Below are positions 26,006 through 33,834 of a DNA stretch of 64,000 nucleotides, in pieces (position 1 is the stretch's first letter; every line of letters begins with the position of its first letter). The stretch comes from Rhizobium sp. BK196 (lineage in GTDB: Bacteria > Pseudomonadota > Alphaproteobacteria > Rhizobiales > Rhizobiaceae): positions 1 through 64,000 of the forward strand of contig NZ_JACHZB010000001.1 of assembly GCF_014193255.1 (NCBI RefSeq), read 5' to 3'. Below the pieces are notes generated by a model. That model had not been told where the DNA came from, made no database searches, and worked only from the letters and a program-made list of their open reading frames with translations. A program made the position numbers and the translations under genes.

Positions 26006-26649
26006 CAGACGTTCTCGATGACGACGCCGCTGATTTCATTGGCCACGTCCTCGAACCGATCGACGATCTTTTCCAGGTTGGAGTAGATCTCGCTGCCGAT
26101 CATGTAGGCCATGGCATTGCCGCTGGCACCATGCCTGCGATAGAGGTCCTTCAGCCCCTCGTCATGCAGTTCGTCAGAACGGCCCTCGACCCGCGTGATC
26201 TCCTCGGCGATCGCCGACAGCTGATGGGCATTGGCGCCGATCCTGTCGAGCAGCCCGATCGCCTGCTGCATCAGGCCGGCAGCCTTGACGATCTCGCCGC
26301 CCAGTTCCCGCATCAGCGGATCGAAGCTCGATTGCTCGAAAAGCCGTATGATCTTCACCGTCTTGTGCATCATGTCGATCGCATCGTCCATGGACTGGAT
26401 CAGATCCTTGATGTCGCCACGATCGAAGGGCGTGATGAAGCTGCGGCGGATGGCGAGCATTACTTCGCGAGTGATTTCGTCGGCCTCGTCCTCCAGGGCG
26501 ATAATGCGGTCGCAATTCTCCTGAACCGCCTCGCCTTTCAGGAGCTTCTCCATTGCCTCGGCTGCCGCCACGACGGTTTTCGCATGCCTGCAGAACATCT
26601 CGAAGAAGCGGTCCTCCCGCGGCATCATCTTACGAAACACGCTCATCAT
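26005..26649 (-). CDS. DUF47 (PhoU-like) Pit accessory protein
   Basis: 214 aa, all-helical PhoU-like fold (PF01865): MMSVFRKMMPREDRFFEMF, DEADEITREVMLAIRRSFITPFDRGDIKDLIQSMDDAIDMM and related helices carry the acidic metal-binding repeats. It partners the Pit transporter and is the OrfA of rhizobial orfA-pit operons. ATG 26649 has AGGA 9 nt upstream; a second ATG follows immediately. The Pho box 42 nt upstream of the start implies PhoB control. Confidence 0.9.
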   Translation of the reverse strand: MMSVFRKMMPREDRFFEMFCRHAKTVVAAAEAMEKLLKGEAVQENCDRIIALEDEADEITREVMLAIRRSFITPFDRGDIKDLIQSMDDAIDMMHKTVKIIRLFEQSSFDPLMRELGGEIVKAAGLMQQAIGLLDRIGANAHQLSAIAEEITRVEGRSDELHDEGLKDLYRRHGASGNAMAYMIGSEIYSNLEKIVDRFEDVANEISGVVIENV

Positions 26650-26690
26650 ATCAGGCGATCCTTCCCTGTGCGGGCGACGGTCATCGGAGA

Positions 26691-26708
26691 CTGTCATAAA
26701 TGTGTCAT
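26691..26708 (+). promoter_or_regulatory. Pho box (PhoB binding site)
   Basis: CTGTCATAAATGTGTCAT: two direct 7-mers TGTCATA/TGTCATA spaced 11 bp apart, one base away from the consensus CTGTCATAAATCTGTCAT. It lies between the DUF47-pit operon on the left and the second NUDIX gene on the right, and can serve either. In S. meliloti PhoB represses orfA-pit from such a site. Confidence 0.85.
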
Positions 26709-26749
26709 AAAGCGTCGCAGGCAATTGATCGAAAAAGTAAAAGTTGACA

Positions 26750-27316
26750 ATGCTTGATGTCATGAAATCCAGCAAAAAAGGTGCAAAATCTCGCACCGGT
26801 CCATCGAGACCCCTGTTGAAGCAGCTTGCAGGACGGCCGGAGAAGCTATTCTCCGGCGCCTTTCGCCAGCAATATGGCGCGCTCTGCTTCCGCTATACGA
26901 ACCCCGGTGCCGAGACCGACCACCCCGAGATCGAAGTCCTCGTCGTCACCACGCGTGACAGCCGCCGCTGGATCATTCCCAAGGGCTGGCCGATGAAAAA
27001 GAAGAAGCCGCATGAGGCGGCCGCTACCGAGGCCTGGGAGGAAGCCGGCGTGCGCGGAGCCGTCAGCAAGCAGCCGGTCGGCCGCTATACCTATCTCAAG
27101 GAGCTCGATGACGGCGACGTCGTTCCCTGCATCGTCGATATCTTTCAGATCGAGGTGGCGCACACCCAAGAGCAATTCCGGGAAGTCGGCCAGCGCGTGC
27201 TGGACTGGGTGAGCCCGGACGAAGCAGCCCGGCGCGTACGCGAACTCGAACTGAAATCCCTGCTCGTCGATTTTCGCCCCCGGTCTGGCAAGGGGCAGCG
27301 CAAGAAGAAGGGCTGA
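26750..27316 (+). CDS. NUDIX hydrolase, DIPP-like (second copy)
   Basis: 188 aa. RRWIIPKGWPMKKKKPHEAAATEAWEEAGVRG is a NUDIX box with the metal-binding EExG intact, but the first Glu is Lys and the Arg of REU is Thr, as in some diphosphoinositol-phosphate phosphohydrolase (DIPP) homologues. QPVGRYTYLKELDDGD continues the DIPP pattern, and the ends are Lys-rich (KSSKKGAKSRTG, RSGKGQRKKKG), suitable for polyanionic ligands. The start is ambiguous (TTG 26744, ATG 26750 or 26762, none with a good ribosome binding site). It begins 42 nt after the Pho box, which is oriented toward it. Confidence 0.87.
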   Translation: MLDVMKSSKKGAKSRTGPSRPLLKQLAGRPEKLFSGAFRQQYGALCFRYTNPGAETDHPEIEVLVVTTRDSRRWIIPKGWPMKKKKPHEAAATEAWEEAGVRGAVSKQPVGRYTYLKELDDGDVVPCIVDIFQIEVAHTQEQFREVGQRVLDWVSPDEAARRVRELELKSLLVDFRPRSGKGQRKKKG

Positions 27317-27330
27317 GACGTAGAGCAGCC

Positions 27331-28173
27331 CTACTCCCGGTCGCCCCGCTTCTCCTGCGACATAAGCTGGCTGAGCGTTGCCGCCAGGATCGCATCGGCG
27401 GCATAAGTGAAGGTGCCCGATGATTTCACCTCCTCGGCCGCCCGCAGCAGTGCACCCAGTGCGGCGCGCGCAAAGGACCCGCCCACACTCACACGGCGCA
27501 CCCCGGCAGCCGAGAGTTCGGTAACGCGATAGCGCGGCCCCTTCAGCCCCATCACGACATTGACGGGCTTGTCGACGGCGGCGCAGACCGTTCTGATCGC
27601 TTCGATATCAGGCAGGCCGGGCGCATAGAGCACATCGGCGCCGGCTGCCGAGAAAGCCTGCAGCCGCCTGATCGTGTCATCGAGATCGGGACGCTCCCAC
27701 AGAAAATTCTCCGCCCTTGCCGTCAGCAGGAAAGGCAGTGTCCGCGCCGCTTCCGCCGCGGCCTGCACACGCTCGACGGCCTGTGAGAGATCATAGATCG
27801 GCCTTGCCGGATCGCCGGTTGCGTCTTCGATCGATCCGCCGACCAGCCCGGCAGCAGAGGCCAGCCGGATCGTTTCGGCGCAGATCTCGGGCGCGGCACC
27901 GAACCCGTCTTCGAGATCGGCGGATACGGGAAGATCGGTCGCTCCGACGATCTCCGCGGCATTGTCGAGGATCTCGCCGCGCGTCAGGCTGGCAAATGAA
28001 TCCCGCTTGCCCTTGGAAAAGGCATAGCCGGCGCTGGTCGTTGCCAGGGCTTCGAAACCAAGGCCTGTCAGGATCCGCGCCGAGCCAGCATCCCATGGGT
28101 TCGGAATGACGAATGCCTCATCCCGCTGATGCAGCGCCTTGAACCGCTCGAACTTCGTCTGTTGCTCCGCCAC
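27331..28173 (-). CDS. Isocitrate lyase/PEP mutase family protein
   Basis: 280 aa. FVIPNPWDAGSARIL, LATTSAGYAFSKGKRDS and VSADLEDGFG are the strand and metal-site segments of the ICL/PEPM superfamily; RAENFLWERPDLDD and AGADVLYAPGLPD follow. These barrels make or break C-C or C-P bonds next to carboxylates; without the KKCGH-type loop the substrate cannot be named. GTG 28173 has GGAGGAG 5 nt upstream and is a better start than the ATG six codons earlier. Convergent with the NUDIX gene, 14 nt apart. Confidence 0.87.
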   Translation of the reverse strand: MAEQQTKFERFKALHQRDEAFVIPNPWDAGSARILTGLGFEALATTSAGYAFSKGKRDSFASLTRGEILDNAAEIVGATDLPVSADLEDGFGAAPEICAETIRLASAAGLVGGSIEDATGDPARPIYDLSQAVERVQAAAEAARTLPFLLTARAENFLWERPDLDDTIRRLQAFSAAGADVLYAPGLPDIEAIRTVCAAVDKPVNVVMGLKGPRYRVTELSAAGVRRVSVGGSFARAALGALLRAAEEVKSSGTFTYAADAILAATLSQLMSQEKRGDRE

Positions 28174-28279
28174 GACTCTCCTCCTCCGCATATGACAGCT
28201 AGGTCAGACTAGCATCCGCGAACAAAATGTGAACGACTTTGTACTGTCTATACAGTTTTTGCCGATGGCGGTCCGCCGA

Positions 28280-29037
28280 TCAGTTGCGTAGCCGATAGCC
28301 CGTCTTGAAGATCCAGCCGAGCGTGCTGAGACAAATCACCAGAAACAGCGAAATCATGCCGAGGCTGACCAGCGGGTTGACGTCAGCGATCCCGTAGAAA
28401 CTCCAGCGGAAGCCGCTGACGAGGTAGAGCACCGGGTTGAAATGGCTGACGGCCTGCCAGAAGGGCGGCAGCATGTTGATCGAGTAGAAGCTGCCGCCGA
28501 GGAAGGTGAGCGGCGGTACGACGAGCATCGGGATCAAGTTCAGCTGTTCGAAATTCGTCGCCCAGATGCCGATCATGAAGCCGAACAGACTGAAGCTGAT
28601 TGCCGTCAGCAGGAAGAACAGCACCATCATGAAGGGGTGCTCGATGCGGACATCGACGAAGAGATTGGCAGTCAGGAGGATGATGGTGCCGATGATCAGC
28701 CCCTTGGTGGCCGCCGCCCCGACATAGCCGATCAGGATTTCCGTCATGGCGACGGGGGCCGACAGGATCTCGTAGATCGTGCCGGTGAATTTCGGAAAAT
28801 AGATGCCGAAGGAGCCGTTGCCGATGCACTGGCCGAGCAGCGTCAGCATGATCAGGCCGGGCGTGATGAAAGCACCGTAGGAGACGCCCTCCACCTGCTG
28901 GATGCGCGAGCCGACGGCAGCACCGAAGACGATGAAATAGAGCGAGGTGGAAATGACGGGGGAAACCACGCTCTGCAGCAGCGTGCGGCGCGTGCGCGCC
29001 ATCTCGAAATAGTAGATCGACTTGATCGCCTCGAAGT

Positions 29038-29041
<4 letters not shown>
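28280..29041 (-). CDS. ABC-2 type transporter permease
   Basis: 253 aa with six membrane helices, ABC2_membrane type (PF01061): [34 protein letters not shown] at the start, and [21 protein letters not shown] before the last helices. It overlaps the ATPase stop by 4 nt. With the ATPase it forms a YadG/YadH-like exporter; the substrate is unknown. Confidence 0.92.
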
Positions 29042-29964
<923 letters not shown>

Positions 29965-30109
29965 AGGGGCTCTTTGCGGATATCAGTCGAATTTGGCCCG
30001 CTATATAGTCCCATTATGAAGCTTTGACATCCCGGCGGGTCTGAACACTGAATTCACACCATTGTCCCATCCGCCGATCCTATCAGGCATCGGACGCTAT
30101 CGCGGGTCA

Positions 30110-30378
30110 TCTGCCGGGTGAAAGAAAATCACCTCCCGGCTTCCCATGTCATCAATCGGTGATGTTCATCCCCCATAAACACACGCGAGGACAGCATCGG
30201 CTCCCGCCCGCCGCCACCCCTTTGCGGAGCCGCCCCTTCGGCGATCTCGTTACGCCTCTCTGCTGACCTCGGCATTGTAATGAAATTTATTGTCAGTCAC
30301 GAAATGCAAGGAACCGGCCCAGTATCCCCTGTTCAGCCGTGTTCGTCTAAGCCGGCCCCTGGCCGGCTTCTTTTTTGT
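30110..30378 (+). ncRNA. Candidate structured RNA ended by a strong terminator
   Basis: Between the exporter operon and the CDF gene (both minus strand) there is a plus-strand intrinsic terminator but no plus-strand gene. Upstream of it the plus strand has further possible stems: GCCGGG/CCCGGC with TGA/TCA inside near 30113-30140, CATCA/TGATG near 30150, and CGGCTCC/GGAGCCG (30198-30204 with 30226-30232). This fits a small RNA; its 5' end is a guess and no promoter was assigned. I do not match it to a known family. Confidence 0.35.
30349..30377 (+). terminator. Strong intrinsic terminator (plus strand)
   Basis: Perfect 9-bp arms AAGCCGGCC/GGCCGGCTT with a 3-nt loop, followed by CTTTTTTG. Direction is unambiguous, since the minus side has no T run. 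Confidence 0.85.
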
Positions 30379-30389
30379 CGAAGCACAGC

Positions 30390-30971
30390 CTACGGCACGG
30401 CTTCATGCTCCTCCCGCGCCGCTTCCCAAACTTCCTTCGCCGCATCGAGGTTGATAAGCGCGATGGCAAGCCCGACGACGAGATCGGGCCAGATCGAATG
30501 CCAGAGATAGGCCGTCACCAGACCGGCGGCGATGATGGCGATATTGGCGGCTGCATCGTTGCGGGCCGACAAAAACGCAGCCCGCGTCAGCGAGCCGCCG
30601 GCATGGCGGTGGGCGGCAAGGATATAGGCGCAGAAGAGATTGACGGCGAGCGCCCCGAGACCCGCAAGCGACAGCTGCACGGGCAGCGGCGGCACCGGAT
30701 GGACGATCTTGCCCCACGCCGTCACCAGGAAGGCGAGCGCCGGCACGAGCAGGATGCCTGCCATGCCCATGCCGACCCGCGCCCGGCTTTTCGCCGACCA
30801 TGCCATGGCAAAGAAGATCAGCAGATTGACCGAGGCATCTTCGAGAAAATCCACGCTGTCGGCGAGCAGCGAGACGGAACCGATCGCCAGTGCTACCGCA
30901 AATTCCACGCCGAAATAGCCGAGATTGAGAAGCGCGACCGTCATGACGGTGCGCCGAAGAGCCTGTTCCAT
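30390..30971 (-). CDS. Cation transporter, short CDF-like
   Basis: 193 aa, about six membrane helices and no C-terminal cytosolic domain, so about two thirds of a usual cation diffusion facilitator. LLADSVDFLEDASVN corresponds to TM2 of the CDF family and retains its Asp residues; ARNDAAANIAIIAAG corresponds to TM5, but the His of the usual HxxxD metal site is missing. It may transport a cation with altered specificity. Single gene. Confidence 0.8.
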   Translation of the reverse strand: MEQALRRTVMTVALLNLGYFGVEFAVALAIGSVSLLADSVDFLEDASVNLLIFFAMAWSAKSRARVGMGMAGILLVPALAFLVTAWGKIVHPVPPLPVQLSLAGLGALAVNLFCAYILAAHRHAGGSLTRAAFLSARNDAAANIAIIAAGLVTAYLWHSIWPDLVVGLAIALINLDAAKEVWEAAREEHEAVP

Positions 30972-31085
30972 GCTGCTGTTCCCTATCCGATGGCGTCTCG
31001 TCCGAAGCCCCTCGCCTTAACCCGACCAAGGTCGAGGGACGTGCATACGACGCCTTGGAGAGTGCGGAGACGTTTACGACATACC

Positions 31086-31108
31086 TCTTCTCCCCGCCGG
31101 GGAGAAGA
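31086..31108. repeat. RIME-like intergenic palindrome
   Basis: TCTTCTCCCC-GCC-GGGGAGAAGA: 10-bp arms in the gap before the small stress genes. Palindromes built on CTCCCC/GGGGAG followed by GCCGGCAGGCAGATGAGG are common intergenic mosaic elements in rhizobia. Copy number in the genome was not checked. Confidence 0.5.
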
Positions 31109-31245
31109 TGCCGGCAGGCAGATGAGGAGGCTCCGGGCGCAAACGGACCTTTTCAAAACCCTCCCCCTATGACACTCGTTGCTCGATCTTGGAGAGGTTT
31201 GAAACAGGGTCTTTAAGCTGAACAGGAGAAGCGAAGAGAGCCGCT

Positions 31246-31536
31246 TCAGTCGTTGACGCTCTCGAGGATATCGTCGAAAAGCCGCTCGGCATAGCGCATC
31301 GTTTCGATCTGCTCTTCCGGCGAAAGCTTGTGTGCAACGCATTCCGCCCGTATCGCGGTCCTGAGCTTTGCCAGCAGGGCTGCCTGTTCATAGGGCGTGA
31401 AGGCACCATCGCGAACGGTGATCTTTGCGATCGTTTCCAGGATGGCGATACGGCCTTCCACCTGTCTTGCCGAGCCGACATAGAACGGCCGCGGCGGGCG
31501 GAGGTTACGGCGCGGAAATGCTACGATGTTGCTCAT
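31246..31536 (-). CDS. Small hypothetical protein, second gene of an EcfG-type stress operon
   Basis: 96 aa. It opens MSNIVAFPRRNLRPPRPFYVG and continues as a helical protein (ARQVEGRIAILETIAKITV, YEQAALLAKLRTAIRAECVAHKLSPEEQ). I do not recognise the family. It starts 7 nt after the stop of the upstream small gene and should share its promoter. Confidence 0.65.
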   Translation of the reverse strand: MSNIVAFPRRNLRPPRPFYVGSARQVEGRIAILETIAKITVRDGAFTPYEQAALLAKLRTAIRAECVAHKLSPEEQIETMRYAERLFDDILESVND

Positions 31537-31543
31537 AGCCCGC

Positions 31544-31780
31544 TCACAGGGCTGGTGTCTTGAAATCGGAGCCTGACAACATGGTGTGCAGCTTGTATTC
31601 GCTGTCGGCACCCTGCCGGTAAAGGTCGATTGTCACACGAGCGAGTTCACGCGCCTCAGTGCAGTCGCGTGACCAGCCGCGCTCCGCGCAAAGCCGGTCG
31701 AAGGCCTTCTGCACGATCGCAAGTTCCACAGCGCCGATCCAGCGGTCCGCAGGTGCATCCGTTCTGATCTTCGGTTGCAT
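31544..31780 (-). CDS. Small hypothetical protein under an EcfG-type promoter
   Basis: 78 aa: MQPKIRTDAPADRWIGAVEL, then VQKAFDRLCAERGWSRDC and RVTIDLYRQGADSEYKLHTML. Function unknown. ATG 31780 has GGGAGGAG 3-6 nt upstream; a longer reading from 31846 would start upstream of the predicted promoter and is rejected. First gene of a two-gene unit. Confidence 0.7.
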   Translation of the reverse strand: MQPKIRTDAPADRWIGAVELAIVQKAFDRLCAERGWSRDCTEARELARVTIDLYRQGADSEYKLHTMLSGSDFKTPAL

Positions 31781-31815
31781 GATCTCCTCCCGATCGCTCC
31801 ATAAAGATGCTGCCA

Positions 31816-31840
31816 AACGCATGAATGTGGAGAGAGTTCC
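31816..31840 (-). promoter_or_regulatory. EcfG-type promoter (GGAAC-N16-CGTT)
   Basis: Minus strand: GGAAC at 31840-31836, 16-nt spacer, CGTT at 31819-31816, 35 nt before the start of the 78-aa gene. Perfect match to the alphaproteobacterial general stress (EcfG/RpoE2) consensus. Confidence 0.8.
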
Positions 31841-32010
31841 ACACAAAATGCGGAACGCAAAAATCTTCCTTCAGCTCCCTCGCACGCCTTGGTTTACCGC
31901 CTGAAAGCGTCCCCGCCTGCCGCCGGAAAAGAAAAATTGTGCGTTAAAACTCTTAGGAATCGTCCAACCCGCGCTTGTAGATCGGTCTCCCGCCTGACGG
32001 CCCGCGCCTC

Positions 32011-32376
32011 CTACGGCCCGGCCCCGAAGAACGCGAGCCGGGTCAGGATCGTATAGTCCGCTTCCGATACCATCAGGGCCACAAAAACCAGCACCAGGAG
32101 CGGCGGCAGCAGGATCGCGTAGACCAGCGCCAGCCGTTCCCAGGCCATGTGCATGAAGACGGCGACGATCAGGCCTGCCTTCAGCATCATGAACACCAGG
32201 ATCAGCGTCCACCTGAGATAGCCCTGGATGCCGAGATAATCGACCATGTAGGAACCGGCGCTGAGCACGAAGAGCAGGCCCCAGACGAGGAGATAGAGCC
32301 GGATCGGGTGCTGCTGCCCGCTATGTGTTTGAGCAGGCGCCGTCTGGCTTTGTGCATGCGCCGTTGTCTCGCTCAT
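32011..32376 (-). CDS. Cytochrome c oxidase subunit IV family protein
   Basis: 121 aa. A 30-residue polar, Gln/Thr-rich N-terminus is followed by three helices: IRLYLLVWGLLFVLSAGSYM, LRWTLILVFMMLKAGLIVAVFMHM and LVYAILLPPLLVLVFVALMV. This is the COX4_pro/CyoD-like small subunit. GAGG lies 5 nt before ATG 32376. Last gene of the oxidase operon. Confidence 0.88.
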   Translation of the reverse strand: MSETTAHAQSQTAPAQTHSGQQHPIRLYLLVWGLLFVLSAGSYMVDYLGIQGYLRWTLILVFMMLKAGLIVAVFMHMAWERLALVYAILLPPLLVLVFVALMVSEADYTILTRLAFFGAGP

Positions 32377-32383
32377 GACGACC

Positions 32384-33103
32384 TCACCACAGATAGAAAA
32401 ACGCGAAGATGAAGACCCAGACCAGGTCAACGAAGTGCCAGTAGAGGCCCATGATCTCGACGGCCTCGTAGCGGCCCTTTCGGCTGGTGAAGAAGCCGCG
32501 GCGTTCCAGATCGAAATCGCCACGCCGGACCTTGCGGGCAATGATCAGCAGGAAGATGACGCCGATGGTCACATGCGTGCCGTGAAAGCCCGTGATCATG
32601 AAGAAGGTCGATCCGAACTGCGCCGCCCCCCACGGATTTTCCCAGGGACGCACGCCTTCGGTGATCAGCTTCGTCCATTCGAAGGCCTGCATGCCGACGA
32701 AGGTTGCCCCGAGAAATGCGGTCAGCAGCATCAGGGCCGCGGTCCTTCCGCGTTCGTGGCGATAGCCGAAATTGACCGCCATCGCCATGGTGCCGCTGCT
32801 CGAGATCAGCACGAAGGTCATGATCGCGATCAGGATCAGCGGAACGTCCTGGCCGCCGATATGGAGCGCGAAGACCTCACTCGGATTGGGCCAGGGGACC
32901 GGCGTCGACATGCGGGCGGTCATATAAGCGATCAGAAAACAGCCGAAGACGAAAGTGTCGCTGAGCAGAAAGATCCACATCATCGCCTTGCCCCAGGAGG
33001 CGGTCTTGAAGGCGCGCTGATCCGAGCTGAAATCGGCCGCGACACCACGCAGGCCTGGTAGCCCGACGCCGGGCTCGCCATGTGTCTGGACGGGATGTGC
33101 CAT
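32384..33103 (-). CDS. coxP: Heme-copper oxidase subunit III
   Basis: 239 aa, seven-helix COX3 fold. GMQAFEWTKLITEG and GFHGTHVTIGVIFLLI with the final YWHFVDLVWVFIFAFFYLW are subunit III signatures. ATG 33103 is preceded by AGGAG at 8 nt. Second of two subunit-III-type proteins, as in the Bradyrhizobium coxMNOP operon; the symbol is by position in that operon and should be read as likely, not proven. Confidence 0.88.
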   Translation of the reverse strand: MAHPVQTHGEPGVGLPGLRGVAADFSSDQRAFKTASWGKAMMWIFLLSDTFVFGCFLIAYMTARMSTPVPWPNPSEVFALHIGGQDVPLILIAIMTFVLISSSGTMAMAVNFGYRHERGRTAALMLLTAFLGATFVGMQAFEWTKLITEGVRPWENPWGAAQFGSTFFMITGFHGTHVTIGVIFLLIIARKVRRGDFDLERRGFFTSRKGRYEAVEIMGLYWHFVDLVWVFIFAFFYLW

Positions 33104-33114
33104 CTGCAAATCTC

Positions 33115-33834
33115 CTAGTTCAGTAGCGTACGGCAGAGATCGACGAAATCATTCGCCCAGCCGGCAAAGAGCGCGAAGAGCAGAAGCCAGACGGCGAGCA
33201 TGAAATGCGAATAGATGGCCGAGAGATCGACGCTGAGCCGCAGCCTTTCGGGCTGGACATCGGCTGAAAATGCCCTCACCGTCGTATGCGAGAGAACGGC
33301 AAGCCCGCCCAGAATATGCAGGCCGTGCAGGCCGGTGAGCATATAGAAGAAGCTGTTGGCGGGGTTGTCGGCAAGCACGTAGCCGGCCGCGTCAAGCTCC
33401 CGCCAGGCCTGGATCTGGCCGACGAGGAAGAAGACGGCAAGAGCAAGCCCTGTCACGAGCGCCAGCCGCAGGCTTTCCATGCGGCCGTGCCGGGCTTCGC
33501 GTCTGGCCCATTGCAGCGCAACGCTGCTCAAAGCGAGTGCTGCGGTATTCACCCAAAGCAGGCGCGGAATCGGCATCCCCCACCAGTCGGCGGAGGCCAT
33601 GCGCATGAAATAGGCGCTGACGGCAAGGCTGAACAGCGCGCCGACGACGCCGAGAAACACGAAGAGGCCGAGTTTGACCGCCGGCACCGGTGACAGCTGC
33701 CGGCCGGTATCGTCATGCGCCGGCACCTGCACAGACCCTGTTTCAAGCCAGGGCTTCGAGGTCAGCCGCTGCCCGGAGAGCCACCAGATGATGATGACGG
33801 CCACCGCGGCAAGGAAGATCAGCATGACGTTCAT
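33115..33834 (-). CDS. coxO: Heme-copper oxidase subunit III-like protein
   Basis: 239 aa. FFYMLTGLHGLHILGGLAVL and the earlier helices match subunit III, but the N-terminal part begins with an extra hydrophobic helix and the usual ExxE-type residues are reduced. It overlaps coxN by 4 nt. Paired with a second subunit III gene, it forms the characteristic M-N-O-P layout. Confidence 0.85.
   Translation of the reverse strand: MNVMLIFLAAVAVIIIWWLSGQRLTSKPWLETGSVQVPAHDDTGRQLSPVPAVKLGLFVFLGVVGALFSLAVSAYFMRMASADWWGMPIPRLLWVNTAALALSSVALQWARREARHGRMESLRLALVTGLALAVFFLVGQIQAWRELDAAGYVLADNPANSFFYMLTGLHGLHILGGLAVLSHTTVRAFSADVQPERLRLSVDLSAIYSHFMLAVWLLLFALFAGWANDFVDLCRTLLN

Noticed and set aside
26750-26768. 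Third PhoB half-site TGTCATGAAA
   Set aside because: Not in 11-bp phase with the Pho box and overlaps the coding start; probably chance.
30308-30332. GGAAC followed by GTT near the plus-strand terminator
   Set aside because: Spacer is one base short and a terminator follows within about 20 nt, so no useful transcript would result.
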